From the NCBI GenBank assembly GCA_944390495.1, contig CALXQE010000090.1, forward strand, positions 1 through 54,338: a DNA stretch of 54,338 nucleotides, read 5' to 3'. Shown piece by piece: positions 34,095 to 42,207 of the stretch (position 1 is its first letter; every line of letters begins with the position of its first letter). Both the position numbers and the translations under genes were made by a program. Source of the DNA: an uncultured Clostridia bacterium. Lineage in GTDB: Bacteria > Bacillota > Clostridia > UBA1381. A model generated the notes under the pieces. That model made no database searches and was not told the origin of the DNA. It was given only the letters and a program-made list of their open reading frames with translations.

Positions 34095-34806
34095 ACGGCA
34101 TATCCACTCTGATTTTTTCGATAGCCTTTTTTTCTATTCTCGAAATTTGTACCTGTGACACACCAATCATCGAAGCTATTTCAGACTGTGTTTTTCCTCT
34201 GAAATATCTTAAAAGCAAGACCTCTCTTTCACGTTTTTTTAATTTTTTTAATATATCGTTTACAAGAACTTTATTAATAATTCCATCTTCGATAGTACCT
34301 CCGTCAATCATATCCACAAGCTGTATCTCCTTTTCACCATTGTCATACACACTCTCATAGATACTTTCCGGCGGTACTGTTGCCTCAAAAGCTTCAATAA
34401 GACTTTCACAATCTATTCCGCATTCATCAGATATTTCCTTTATTGTCGGCTGACGATTAAGTCTTATACGCAATATTTCTTCACTTCTTCGTCCTTTCAT
34501 TGCATTTTCCTTTAACGTCCTGCTCACTTTAACAGCTCCGTCATCACGCATAAATCTCTTTATTTCACCTGTAATCATAGGTACAGCATAAGTCGAAAAT
34601 TGTACGTTAAATTCAGGGTTAAATTTCTGCACTGCTTTAATAAGACCTATTGCTCCTATCTGCACCAAATCTTCTGCTTCATATCCCCTGTTTGTAAAAC
34701 GCTTTACAATGCTGTATACAAGCCCCATATTTTCTTCAACCATAATACTTTGTGCCTGCTTGTCCCCCTCACGTACACGCTCAAGTAATGCAGTATTATC
34801 CTTCAC
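34093..34806 (-). CDS. sigF: Sporulation sigma factor F (SpoIIAC)
   Basis: First forespore-specific sigma factor. 237 residues: region 2 with NMGLVYSIVKRFTNRGYEAEDLVQIGAIGLIKAVQKF (in parts) and FSTYAVPMITGEIKRFMRDDG; region 3 VKVSRTLKEN; region 4 REREVLLLRYFRGKTQSEIASMIGVSQVQISRIEKKA. Sigma-F and sigma-G are alike in sequence. The call as sigma-F rests on the spoIIAA-spoIIAB partners. The start is GTG, overlapping the spoIIAB stop, with AAGGTGG 6 bases upstream. Confidence 0.96.
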   Translation of the reverse strand: MKDNTALLERVREGDKQAQSIMVEENMGLVYSIVKRFTNRGYEAEDLVQIGAIGLIKAVQKFNPEFNVQFSTYAVPMITGEIKRFMRDDGAVKVSRTLKENAMKGRRSEEILRIRLNRQPTIKEISDECGIDCESLIEAFEATVPPESIYESVYDNGEKEIQLVDMIDGGTIEDGIINKVLVNDILKKLKKREREVLLLRYFRGKTQSEIASMIGVSQVQISRIEKKAIEKIRVDMP

Positions 34807-35236
34807 TTTTATCCACCTTATTTAAGCGTTTACGCATAGTAATTCTTGTACCTTTTCCAACAAAACTTTCCACCTCCATGCTGTCCATAAATGTTTCCAT
34901 AATAGTAAATCCCATTCCCGATCTTTCAAGCTCAGGCTTTCCTGTAAACAGTGGCTCTCTTGCACGGCTTATATCAGGTATTCCTACTCCGTTATCCGTA
35001 ACTATAAATTCCACTGTATCATCATATATGTTTCCTTCGATAGTTATAATTCCTTCTCTGTCCTCATATCCATGTATAATAGCGTTAGTTACTGCCTCTG
35101 AAATTGCTGTCTTTATTTCAGACAGTTGGTCCATTGTTGGATCAAGTTCTAATACAAATGCGGCTGCTACACATCTTGCAAATCTTTCATTATCAGATAT
35201 ATTTAGAAATTCTATTTTCATACTGTTTTTATACAT
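34796..35236 (-). CDS. spoIIAB: Anti-sigma-F factor and serine kinase SpoIIAB
   Basis: Holds sigma-F inactive and phosphorylates SpoIIAA. 146 residues of the GHKL fold: the N-box EAVTNAIIHGYED, the G1 box VTDNGVGIPDI, a flexible lid with FTGKPELERSG and the G2 box MGFTIMETFMD. The start ATG overlaps the spoIIAA stop (ATGTATAA), with AAAGGAGG 9 bases upstream, so the three genes are translationally coupled. Confidence 0.97.
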   Translation of the reverse strand: MYKNSMKIEFLNISDNERFARCVAAAFVLELDPTMDQLSEIKTAISEAVTNAIIHGYEDREGIITIEGNIYDDTVEFIVTDNGVGIPDISRAREPLFTGKPELERSGMGFTIMETFMDSMEVESFVGKGTRITMRKRLNKVDKSEG

Positions 35237-35576
35237 TAGCCGCTGCCTCCTTTAGTCCGTTTTCAAGACTGTCTGATACCGTTACTATGTTTGTAATACC
35301 AGACATATCTATTATCCTTTGTACACTTTCATTTGCACCGTAAATTACCGTACTTCCTCCCAGTGATTTTGCTATTTTATACCTTCCCATTATCACACCT
35401 ATTCCCGACGAATCCATAAACGTTACATTTGAAAAATCAAATGCTATATTTATTACGCCGCACCTTTTTATTTCCCTGTCAATCGCTTTTCTGACAGAAT
35501 CTGCTTTGTGATGGTCTAACTCACCGTATATTTTCACCACGAGAGTTCTGTACTTACCTAAAACAAATAGCTCCAT
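35229..35576 (-). CDS. spoIIAA: Anti-anti-sigma factor SpoIIAA
   Basis: STAS-domain protein that frees sigma-F when dephosphorylated. 115 residues from the chosen start at 35576 (GAGGTG 6 bases upstream). The 10-residue longer version lacks a ribosome site. FSNVTFMDSSGIGVIMGRYK holds the phosphorylated Ser of the DSSG motif. GELDHHKADSVRKAIDREI is typical. First gene of the spoIIA operon. Confidence 0.96.
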   Translation of the reverse strand: MELFVLGKYRTLVVKIYGELDHHKADSVRKAIDREIKRCGVINIAFDFSNVTFMDSSGIGVIMGRYKIAKSLGGSTVIYGANESVQRIIDMSGITNIVTVSDSLENGLKEAAANV

Positions 35577-35611
35577 ATCCTTCACCTCTATGTAAATTTT
35601 TTCCATTTATA

Positions 35612-35641
35612 TATTTCAACAAATACAAATAAAATTCCTTT
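35612..35641 (-). promoter_or_regulatory. Sigma-H-like promoter of spoIIA
   Basis: Minus strand AAAGGAATT-12 bp-GTTGAAATA. The first block fits RNAGGAWWW exactly and the second fits RNNGAATWW except one base, at the Bacillus sigma-H spacing. It lies 36 bases upstream of spoIIAA. No comparable sigma-A pair is seen. Confidence 0.6.
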
Positions 35642-35660
35642 GTTAAATTTTGATAACCTT

Positions 35661-35667
35661 TGTCGAA
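35661..35667 (+). promoter_or_regulatory. Spo0A-binding (0A) box
   Basis: TGTCGAA (within TTTGTCGAAAA), an exact match to the 7-base 0A box. It is 20 bases upstream of the sigma-H-like -35, the position expected for activation of spoIIA by Spo0A-phosphate. It is also about 30 bases upstream of the TATAAT (35696-35701) in front of the divergent acyltransferase gene. Confidence 0.6.
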
Positions 35668-35734
35668 AAGCCTTTTTATTAAATACAAAGTATGCTATAA
35701 TACTATAAAACACTAACAACGAGAGGATTTTACC

Positions 35735-36988
35735 ATGAACAACGAATGGAATAAACTTGATAATGCCGCAAAAATATTTCCTGCGGCACAATCAAAAAAA
35801 GATACACAGGTTTTTCGTTTTTCCTGTGTTTTGAAAAAAAGTGTAGATAAGAATCTTCTGCAAAAAGCAACTGAAGAAACTTTAGAAGAATTTACAATAT
35901 TTAAAAGTATATTAAGACGTGGATTTTTTTGGTATTACCTTGAAAACTCAGATATTAAACCTATTGTATGCGAGGAATATAAAAGTCCTTGTTCTCTTAT
36001 ATATGAAAAAAATAATCATCGTCTGCTTTTTGAAGTAACATACTATAAAAACAGAATTAATCTTGAAGTATTTCATGTACTTACAGATGGTACAGGCGCA
36101 ATGAATTTTCTACGTACTCTTGTTTCAAAATATCTGTCATACGCTGAAAATACAAAGGAATACGAAACTGATTACGATGCGTCAAACTCACAAAAAAGCG
36201 ACGATAGTTTTTCAAAATACTATTCAGGAAAAATATCTCTTAAACAAGAAAAAAATAAAACTGCATATAAAATAACAGGCAGACGTTTTTTTGACAGCAG
36301 GCTCAAAGTAATTATAGGTACTGTAAGCGTTAAACAATGTATTGAAGAAGCTCATAAATACGGTGTTACATTAACAGCATTTCTTGCAGCTGTTTTGGTA
36401 AAATCAATTATTTCGGAAATACCTATAAGAGCAAAGGGTAAAAAACCTGTTACAATACTTATACCTGTAAATTTGAGAAACTTCTTCCCCTCTGTTTCTG
36501 CAAGAAACTTTTTCTGTCTTACTTATATAAAGTATGATATTGCAAAACACGGTGAAGATTTTAGTACTATCGCAGAAGTAATGAATAATCAATTAAAGGA
36601 CAAGCTGAAAGCCGAAAAACTTTTAAGCACCATAGATACCTACTCTTATGTGGAAAGAAACGTCATTACAAGACTCATTCCTCTTGCGGTAAAGGACATA
36701 TTTTTAAGAATGGCATACAGAATGTCAGGAAAAGCAGTCACAGCTACTTTATCAAATATCGGAATTGCAAAAATGCCTGATGAACTTATGAAATATATAG
36801 AAAGATTTGACGTGTGTATCAGTACCGATAAACTTCAGCTTTGCTCATGCTCCTGCGGCGATACATTGTCACTTGGATTTACATCACTCTTTGTTAGCTC
36901 AGATATTGAAATGAGATTTTTCAGAGAACTTACATCAAGAGGCATTGATGTTGAGATTACATCGAATGTTAATTACGATAATTATTAA
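35735..36988 (+). CDS. Condensation-domain-like (PapA/alcohol acetyltransferase-type) acyltransferase
   Basis: 417 residues with the two-lobed chloramphenicol-acetyltransferase/condensation fold. EVFHVLTDGTGAMNF is a degenerate HHxxxDG active-site motif, keeping the second His and DG. The second lobe has VTILIPVNLRNFFPS and the TLSNIG motif near the C-terminus. Family members transfer acyl groups from CoA or carrier proteins to alcohols, amines or lipids, and the substrate here is unknown. The start is ATG with GAGAGG upstream. It is followed after 12 bp by a DUF6320 membrane protein, a pairing I associate with gut Clostridia, and it diverges from spoIIA across an intergenic region with a 0A box. 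Confidence 0.8.
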   Translation: MNNEWNKLDNAAKIFPAAQSKKDTQVFRFSCVLKKSVDKNLLQKATEETLEEFTIFKSILRRGFFWYYLENSDIKPIVCEEYKSPCSLIYEKNNHRLLFEVTYYKNRINLEVFHVLTDGTGAMNFLRTLVSKYLSYAENTKEYETDYDASNSQKSDDSFSKYYSGKISLKQEKNKTAYKITGRRFFDSRLKVIIGTVSVKQCIEEAHKYGVTLTAFLAAVLVKSIISEIPIRAKGKKPVTILIPVNLRNFFPSVSARNFFCLTYIKYDIAKHGEDFSTIAEVMNNQLKDKLKAEKLLSTIDTYSYVERNVITRLIPLAVKDIFLRMAYRMSGKAVTATLSNIGIAKMPDELMKYIERFDVCISTDKLQLCSCSCGDTLSLGFTSLFVSSDIEMRFFRELTSRGIDVEITSNVNYDNY

Positions 36989-37000
36989 GGCGGTGATAAT

Positions 37001-37660
37001 ATGAAACATTGTGAAAAATGTAATGTAGATGTACGCGGTGAATTTGAACATTGTCCGCTATGCCAGCACACTCTTACAGGAACACCTGAATCCAATGAAT
37101 TTCCTGCTGTACAATCTATTTTTAAGAAATACGAAAAAATTATAAAATTTGCAATACTTGTAACATCCTCTATTTCCGTTATCAGTATTGCGGTTAATAT
37201 TCTCTTACCTCAAACTGGACATTGGTCATTTTTTGTATTATTCGGTGTAATATGTTTTTGGATTACGGCAAATGTATGTATAAAAAAAAGAAAGGTGATT
37301 GCACAGAATATTGCCGCAGAAGCAGTTATCATATCAATTTTATGTCTTGTATGGGACTATTTTACAGGATGTAACGGTTGGTCAGTGGACTATGTAATAC
37401 CAATAATATTTTCATGGGCTATGCTTGGATTATTTATCGCAACAAAAATACTTAAAATACACATACATGACTATATATTCTCATTTGTAATATGTATATT
37501 TTTCGGACTTGCACCTTTTATATTGTGTCTTACAGGCATAACAAAAGTTTTAATTCCTTCTGTAATTTGTATTGCAATAAGCGTAATATCCTTTATAACT
37601 TTGGTGCTTTATGACGGTAAAGAATTATGGCTTACACTATCAAAAAAATTTCATATATAA
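37001..37660 (+). CDS. DUF6320 zinc-ribbon membrane protein
   Basis: 219 residues. An N-terminal zinc ribbon (CEKCNVDV then CPLCQHTL) is followed by six predicted transmembrane helices (from about residue 50 to 205). It fits DUF6320, found beside acyltransferases of the type encoded upstream. Function unknown. It may present the lipid substrate or export the product of the partner enzyme. The ribosome site AAGGCGG is 7-8 bases upstream. Confidence 0.8.
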   Translation: MKHCEKCNVDVRGEFEHCPLCQHTLTGTPESNEFPAVQSIFKKYEKIIKFAILVTSSISVISIAVNILLPQTGHWSFFVLFGVICFWITANVCIKKRKVIAQNIAAEAVIISILCLVWDYFTGCNGWSVDYVIPIIFSWAMLGLFIATKILKIHIHDYIFSFVICIFFGLAPFILCLTGITKVLIPSVICIAISVISFITLVLYDGKELWLTLSKKFHI

Positions 37661-37669
37661 AAATTATGA

Positions 37670-37706
37670 AAAATGGCTGTATGTAAAAACATACAGCCAT
37701 TTTTTT
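37670..37706 (+). terminator. Intrinsic terminator of the acyltransferase-DUF6320 pair
   Basis: 14-bp stem AAAATGGCTGTATG / CATACAGCCATTTT with a 6-nt loop and a T-run. Confidence 0.95.
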
Positions 37707-37710
37707 GCAT

Positions 37711-37922
37711 AAAAAAACCCCAAAATAACCGTTATACAAAGTCGAGTTTCTACCTGCTCATGCAGGTGGGTCGCTTCCCAATTGCTTTATATGTCCACTG
37801 GCATTCCTGAAGGAAAGGAGGCGTATATGCCGCTTTCGGAGTTAGCATCCCTTTTAAGAAGTGTTGGTAAAAAAAAGACTTTTTCACGCGAAATCTCAGG
37901 GTAATTTGCTCTTTTATTTTCT
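37711..37922 (-). ncRNA. ssrS: 6S RNA
   Basis: About 210-nt noncoding transcript predicted on the minus strand, with a consensus promoter and no reading frame. The closing stem is ACCCUGAGAU (37893-37902) pairing fully, with wobbles, to AUUUUGGGGU (37717-37726), followed by seven Us that double as the terminator, as in Bacillus 6S RNA. A second stem pairs AAAGUC with GACUUU. The apical stem uses CUUCUUAA / UUGGGAAG, UGC / GCA, GGCAU / AUGCC and UUCC / GGAA. The hairpin ACCUGC-AUGA-GCAGGU sits in the 3' side of the large internal bubble. 6S RNA mimics an open promoter and binds sigma-A polymerase. The name rests on architecture, not on sequence search. Confidence 0.72.
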
Positions 37923-37928
37923 GTAATC

Positions 37929-37957
37929 ATTATAGCATAATCATCTGCAAAATTCAA
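37929..37957 (-). promoter_or_regulatory. Sigma-A-type promoter of the 6S RNA
   Basis: Minus strand TTGAAT-17 bp-TATAAT. The predicted start is near 37922, only about 60 bases past the DUF1292 stop. Confidence 0.78.
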
Positions 37958-38018
37958 TAGTTAATATTAGTTTTTCTTAAAAAAATTTTACATTCGACAT
38001 GCATAGCCACAAAACTCA

Positions 38019-38285
38019 TTATTCTGCTGCTTCTTCATCACGTCTTAGAAATTCGTTAAATGCAGCTTCAAGCTCACTTTCATCATCAACCATTATCAGT
38101 TCTGCTTCTTCAGATTCAACATCACCGTCAACCTTCATAATAAGAACCTCATCAGTTTCCTGACCTTCCGGCATTACTTCAAGTAATGCAAAATATGTTG
38201 CACCGTTAAATTCAAATACATCTATCGTTTCAAATTCAATCATGCAGCCGTGTTCATCTTCAAGCATTATTATGTTGTTCTCCAT
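38019..38285 (-). CDS. DUF1292 family protein (YrzB-like)
   Basis: 88 residues, very acidic. It has IIMLEDEHGCMIEFETIDVFEFNGATYFALLE (in parts) and VLIMKVDGD, the DUF1292 pattern, then an acidic helical tail. The family normally sits next to ruvX in Bacillota, as here (62-bp gap). Function unknown. Ribosome site AAAGGAA is upstream. Confidence 0.93.
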   Translation of the reverse strand: MENNIIMLEDEHGCMIEFETIDVFEFNGATYFALLEVMPEGQETDEVLIMKVDGDVESEEAELIMVDDESELEAAFNEFLRRDEEAAE

Positions 38286-38347
38286 TTTATTTTATTCCTT
38301 TCTACATTGATTATTTATATTGTAATATACTCACAACTAAAAGTCAA

Positions 38348-38770
38348 TTATTTATTTTTATGCAATGTCATATATCCTTCCAAAATTATACATGCCGCAA
38401 CAGTATCAAGCACCTTTTTTCTGTCTTTTCCTCTGGTATTTGTTTCATTTAAGAATCTCGCTGCACCGACAGATGAAAGACGCTCATCGTAAAACTCTAT
38501 GTTTCCGTTATATACCTCTTTTAGTTTTTCCGCAAATTCATATGTTGCGTCTGCTCTGAAGCCTTCACTTCCGTCCATATTTTTAGGTAACCCCAGCACT
38601 ATTGTTTCAGGACTATATTCATCTATTATACCTTTTAACTCATCAATAAGTTTTTCATAGCCTCTGTTTTTAATTGTCTTTACGCCCTGTGCCGTTATAC
38701 CAAGCAAGTCACTTACAGCAACACCTACTCTTGCATCTCCGTAATCAATACCAAGTATTCTTCTCATCAT
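38348..38770 (-). CDS. ruvX: Putative pre-16S rRNA nuclease / Holliday junction resolvase YqgF
   Basis: 140 residues of the RNase H-like YqgF fold. ILGIDYGDARVGVAVSD has the first catalytic Asp, ETIVLGLPKNMDGSEGFRAD the Gly-Leu-Pro motif and FYDERLSSVGA the second acidic site. RKKVLDTVAACIILEGYM closes the domain. It overlaps the MATE gene by 4 bases (ATGA). The adjacent second ATG (38767) is better spaced from AAAGGTG, so the true start may be one codon later. Confidence 0.94.
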   Translation of the reverse strand: MMRRILGIDYGDARVGVAVSDLLGITAQGVKTIKNRGYEKLIDELKGIIDEYSPETIVLGLPKNMDGSEGFRADATYEFAEKLKEVYNGNIEFYDERLSSVGAARFLNETNTRGKDRKKVLDTVAACIILEGYMTLHKNK

Positions 38771-40143
38771 ATATCACCTTTATTAAAATCTCTCGTTAGT
38801 GTTTTAACCCACTTACCGCTTCGTATTCTTATAACAGACGCAATCGCCTTTATCGGTTCATCGATTTTCATAAGTATTAATACTGCCGGTACAGGTAAAC
38901 CTATAAGTGAACCTGTAAGTGCAAGGGGTATTGCAACACACCACAACGCTAACATTTCTGCAAGAAGACAAAATCTTGTATCTCCTCCGCCTCGAAGTAT
39001 TCCCACTATAGATATACCCGAAACAGAAACAAAAATAGTTATAAACGCTGTTACTATCATAAGCTGGTTTGCAAGTTCCTTTGTTTCCTGCGGTATAGTG
39101 TAAAAATTAATTACCACATCTTTCATAAGTAAAATTACACCGCAAGCAAAAATACCTACAATATAACTAAGATATTTAAGTGTATTTGCCTCTACTTTTG
39201 CACGTTCTCTATTACCTGAACCGATTGATTTTCCTATTATTACCGCTGCTGCATTACCTATACCGAAAATAACAACGGTAGAAAGCTGCTGAACCATTGA
39301 TGCTATTGAGTTTGCGGCAACCGGATCACCTGAAGCATAGTTTATATGCCCTAAAATAGCCGCCTGTATACTTATTCCAAGTGACCATATAACTTCATTT
39401 AGAAATACCGGTGTTCCGTGCTTAAATAAATCACCCGCAAATACCTTTTTAAATAAGAACAAATGCTTTGGTTTAAACATAAGTCTTTTATCTATAACGA
39501 ATATATATGTAAACGTTATAACAAATTCCACAATTCTGGCAATAAGCGTGGCAATAGCAGCACCCTGTATTCCAAGTGCCGGTGCACCTAAGTTACCGAA
39601 TATAAGGACCCAGTTTAAAAATACATTCGTACAAAATGAACTTATATTTACAACAACCGATATTTTAACAAGTTCTATACTGCGTATACAGCATATCATT
39701 GTGTTGCTAAGTCCAAACAATACATAAGCAAAGCCTATTATACGTAAATATGACATTCCCGCCCCAATAATCGCTTCGTTGTTTGAATATAATCCCATAA
39801 TTGTCCTAGGGAATATAAGCACTGTAAGTGCCATTAAAAGAGAAATTAAAAAAGCGGTTTTTAGTATAATTGAATATATATATCGTATCGAATTTTTATC
39901 GCCTTTCCCCCAGTACTGTGCACTTAAAACAGATGAAGCACCTGAAAGACCGAAACATACAAGGGATAAAATAAAAAATGGTTGGTTCGCTAAAGACGAT
40001 GCGGACAGTGCCACACCCGTATTGTCAGCTCTTCCAAGCATTATTGTATCCATCATACTTGTCGCAAAACTAATGAAATTTTGCAGTGCGATAGGTATTG
40101 TAATCGCAATAAGATTTTTGTAAAAAAGCTTTTCTTTAATCAT
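38767..40143 (-). CDS. MATE-family multidrug/cation antiporter
   Basis: 458 residues, twelve predicted transmembrane helices in two MatE halves. It starts NLIAITIPIALQNFISFATSMMDTIMLGR, the family opening (in parts), with TGVALSASSLANQPFFIL. The substrate is not predictable. GGGGG ribosome site upstream. It is co-transcribed with ruvX by 4-base overlap. No promoter is called. Confidence 0.93.
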   Translation of the reverse strand: MIKEKLFYKNLIAITIPIALQNFISFATSMMDTIMLGRADNTGVALSASSLANQPFFILSLVCFGLSGASSVLSAQYWGKGDKNSIRYIYSIILKTAFLISLLMALTVLIFPRTIMGLYSNNEAIIGAGMSYLRIIGFAYVLFGLSNTMICCIRSIELVKISVVVNISSFCTNVFLNWVLIFGNLGAPALGIQGAAIATLIARIVEFVITFTYIFVIDKRLMFKPKHLFLFKKVFAGDLFKHGTPVFLNEVIWSLGISIQAAILGHINYASGDPVAANSIASMVQQLSTVVIFGIGNAAAVIIGKSIGSGNRERAKVEANTLKYLSYIVGIFACGVILLMKDVVINFYTIPQETKELANQLMIVTAFITIFVSVSGISIVGILRGGGDTRFCLLAEMLALWCVAIPLALTGSLIGLPVPAVLILMKIDEPIKAIASVIRIRSGKWVKTLTRDFNKGDI

Positions 40144-40263
40144 CTAAAAAATCCCCCTATTTCTTCACAGCAAGATATATTATACATACATTTTTACATA
40201 AATGCAACCGTTTTAACTACAAAAGTTAGATATGTATTATAATTTATATTTTGCACATATAAT

Positions 40264-40292
40264 TTGACAAAAAGAATAAGATTATATATAAT
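40264..40292 (+). promoter_or_regulatory. Sigma-A-type promoter of the lipid kinase gene
   Basis: TTGACA-17 bp-TATAAT, 31 bases upstream of the start. The promoter overlaps the false N-terminal extension of the frame. Confidence 0.82.
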
Positions 40293-40323
40293 ATATACAA
40301 ATATATTGCGGAGGATACTAACC

Positions 40324-41250
40324 ATGAAAAAGATGCTTTTTGTATTCAATCCCACAGCCGGAAAGGGCATGATTAAAACACATCTATCAGAGATTTTAGA
40401 TATTTTTGCAAAATCAGATTATGACATTACAGTGCGTCCAACTCAAGCTCCTCTTGATGCTTACAACTACATAAGCATTTACGGAAATAATTATGATAGA
40501 ATAGTTGTTTCAGGCGGTGACGGAACTTTGAATGAAGCTGCTAAGGGTATGCTTACTTTTGACGAATCAAACAGACGTCCCATAGGTTATATCCCTTCAG
40601 GTACCACCAATGATTTTGCATCAACACTGCAAATACCTAAAAATATGATTGAAGCCGCACATATAGCATCAAAAGGAATGCCTTTTAAATGTGATTCAGG
40701 TAAATTTAATGATAAAACATTTAATTATGTTGCCGCATTCGGTGCATTTACAGACATTCCATATGATACGTCACAAGACATAAAAAACAACCTCGGTCAA
40801 ATGGCTTATGTGCTTGAGGGTATAAAACGTCTTTCCCAATTAACCTCCTACAAAGTCAAAATTAAACATGATAACGGTGAAACCACCCAAAACGTATTTT
40901 TATGTATGGTCTTAAATTCAACCTCCGTAGCAGGCATACATAGTGCCGGCAAACTTATCGGTGCAAATTTAAGCGACGGACTGTTTGAGATGCTTTTATT
41001 TCGTAAACCTGCTAATTTAATTGACTTTAATGCTGTCATTATGGGACTTGTCTCAGGTAAAACCTCCGGAGAAAATTACAGCATCATAAAATCTTCTCAT
41101 TTTGAATTTGAATCAGAGGAAAAAATTAAATGGACTCTTGACGGTGAATACGGCGGTGATCCTTCTCACAGCGTAATTGACGTACTTCCTTCTGCAATAA
41201 CATATATAGTTGACGGTGAAAAATTGATTTCACGTTTGCTTACACAATAA
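40324..41250 (+). CDS. Diacylglycerol-kinase-family lipid kinase (DagK/YegS type)
   Basis: 308 residues. MKKMLFVFNPTAGKGMIKTHL and VVSGGDGTLNEAAKGML are the nucleotide-binding motifs of the DAGK catalytic domain. IPSGTTNDFASTLQIP and LDGEYGGDPSH complete the fold. It probably phosphorylates diacylglycerol from lipoteichoic-acid turnover, as in Gram-positive DgkB, though other lipids are possible. The start at 40324 has GCGGAGG about 9 bases upstream. The 20-residue upstream extension would cover the promoter. Confidence 0.92.
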   Translation: MKKMLFVFNPTAGKGMIKTHLSEILDIFAKSDYDITVRPTQAPLDAYNYISIYGNNYDRIVVSGGDGTLNEAAKGMLTFDESNRRPIGYIPSGTTNDFASTLQIPKNMIEAAHIASKGMPFKCDSGKFNDKTFNYVAAFGAFTDIPYDTSQDIKNNLGQMAYVLEGIKRLSQLTSYKVKIKHDNGETTQNVFLCMVLNSTSVAGIHSAGKLIGANLSDGLFEMLLFRKPANLIDFNAVIMGLVSGKTSGENYSIIKSSHFEFESEEKIKWTLDGEYGGDPSHSVIDVLPSAITYIVDGEKLISRLLTQ

Positions 41251-41265
41251 ATTTATAAAAACATA

Positions 41266-41294
41266 TTGCATTTTTTGAGTAATCGGTATATAAT
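41266..41294 (+). promoter_or_regulatory. Sigma-A-type promoter of ribU
   Basis: TTGCAT-17 bp-TATAAT, immediately upstream of the FMN riboswitch. Confidence 0.75.
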
Positions 41295-41302
41295 ATATAA
41301 AG

Positions 41303-41420
41303 AGTATCTTCAGGGCAGGGTGAAAGTCCCTACCGGTGGTATAGTCCACGACCCCGCAGGTGCGGGCTGATTCGGTGAAACTCCGAAACCGACGGTTAAA
41401 GTCCGGATGGAAGAAGATTA
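41303..41420 (+). promoter_or_regulatory. FMN riboswitch (RFN element)
   Basis: The RFN core is plain: ATCTTCAGGGCAGGGTGAAA at the 5' side, CCCTACCGGTGG, AGTCCACGACC, a variable GCAGGTGCGGGC arm, TGATTCGGTGAAACTCCGAA, ACCGACGGTTAAAGTCCGGA and a closing GAAGAAGAT that pairs with ATCTT. The block CAGGGCAG at 41311-41318 is exactly complementary to CTGCCCTG at 41436-41443 in the terminator arm, giving an antiterminator when FMN is absent. Bound FMN should therefore shut off ribU. Confidence 0.97.
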
Positions 41421-41437
41421 TTATTTGTGTATTTTCT

Positions 41438-41471
41438 GCCCTGCTGTATATTTTTACAGCAGGGCTTTTTA
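41438..41471 (+). terminator. FMN-controlled terminator before ribU
   Basis: 10-bp stem GCCCTGCTGT / ACAGCAGGGC and a T-run, between the riboswitch and the ribU ribosome site. Confidence 0.93.
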
Positions 41472-41517
41472 TATGCTCCCGAAGATTCCAAAAATATATT
41501 TTTCAGGAGGTATTCTT

Positions 41518-42120
41518 ATGAATAACACACAAACTGTAACTCGTAAAGGCTTTACGCCGAAATTTATCGCTTCTGTCGGTATACTTTCAGGAATATCAAT
41601 TGTACTTATGCAAATACTTGAATTTCCTATTCCGTTTATGCCGCCGTTTTTGAAATTCGATTTTTCAAATCTTCCGGCACTTATCGGTGGTTTTGCATAC
41701 GGCCCTGTTACCGGTGTAATAATTACATTAATCAAAGCAGCACTGCACCTTCTTCGTACTGATTCAGGCGGCGTTGGTGAACTTGCTGATTTTCTTGCAG
41801 GCGGTTCATTGGTATTTACTGCATCAATGATTTACAAGTACAATAAAACAAGAAAAAATGCTGTTATAGGACTTATACTTGGAACTATTATAATGGCTAT
41901 CGTTGGTGGTCTTGCAAATTATTTTATACTTATACCTTTCTATACAAATGTAATGCCGATGGAACAAATTATAGAGCTTTGCGGAAAGGTTAATCCTCTA
42001 ATAAAGGATACTTTAGGTTATGTACTTTATGGTGCAATTCCATTTAATCTTATTAAAGGTTTTATAATTTCTGCTATAACATTTATAGTATATAAACAGG
42101 TGTCGAAAATTTTACATTAA
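41518..42120 (+). CDS. ribU: Riboflavin ECF transporter substrate-binding subunit RibU
   Basis: 200-residue membrane S component with about six helices, which pairs with the shared ECF module to import riboflavin. LPALIGGFAYGPVTGVIITLIKAALHLL and GELADFLAGGSL are RibU hallmarks, and the FMN riboswitch confirms the vitamin. The start at 41518 follows AGGAGG. The frame reading back to 41407 is riboswitch RNA. No ribosomal rib genes are nearby. Confidence 0.95.
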   Translation: MNNTQTVTRKGFTPKFIASVGILSGISIVLMQILEFPIPFMPPFLKFDFSNLPALIGGFAYGPVTGVIITLIKAALHLLRTDSGGVGELADFLAGGSLVFTASMIYKYNKTRKNAVIGLILGTIIMAIVGGLANYFILIPFYTNVMPMEQIIELCGKVNPLIKDTLGYVLYGAIPFNLIKGFIISAITFIVYKQVSKILH

Positions 42121-42147
42121 TTTTACGTTAAGTTCATAAAGTATTAC

Positions 42148-42176
42148 TTGCATTTTTCAATAATGTGTTGTATAAT
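42148..42176 (+). promoter_or_regulatory. Sigma-A-type promoter of the small export protein gene
   Basis: TTGCAT-17 bp-TATAAT, 31 bases upstream of the start. Confidence 0.72.
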
Positions 42177-42207
42177 ATCTTCTATAATTTAAAAAAGGAG
42201 AGTTTAT

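Noticed and set aside
41407..41517. N-terminal extension of RibU
   Set aside because: This region is the end of the FMN aptamer and the terminator. AGGAGG sits just before the Met at 41518.
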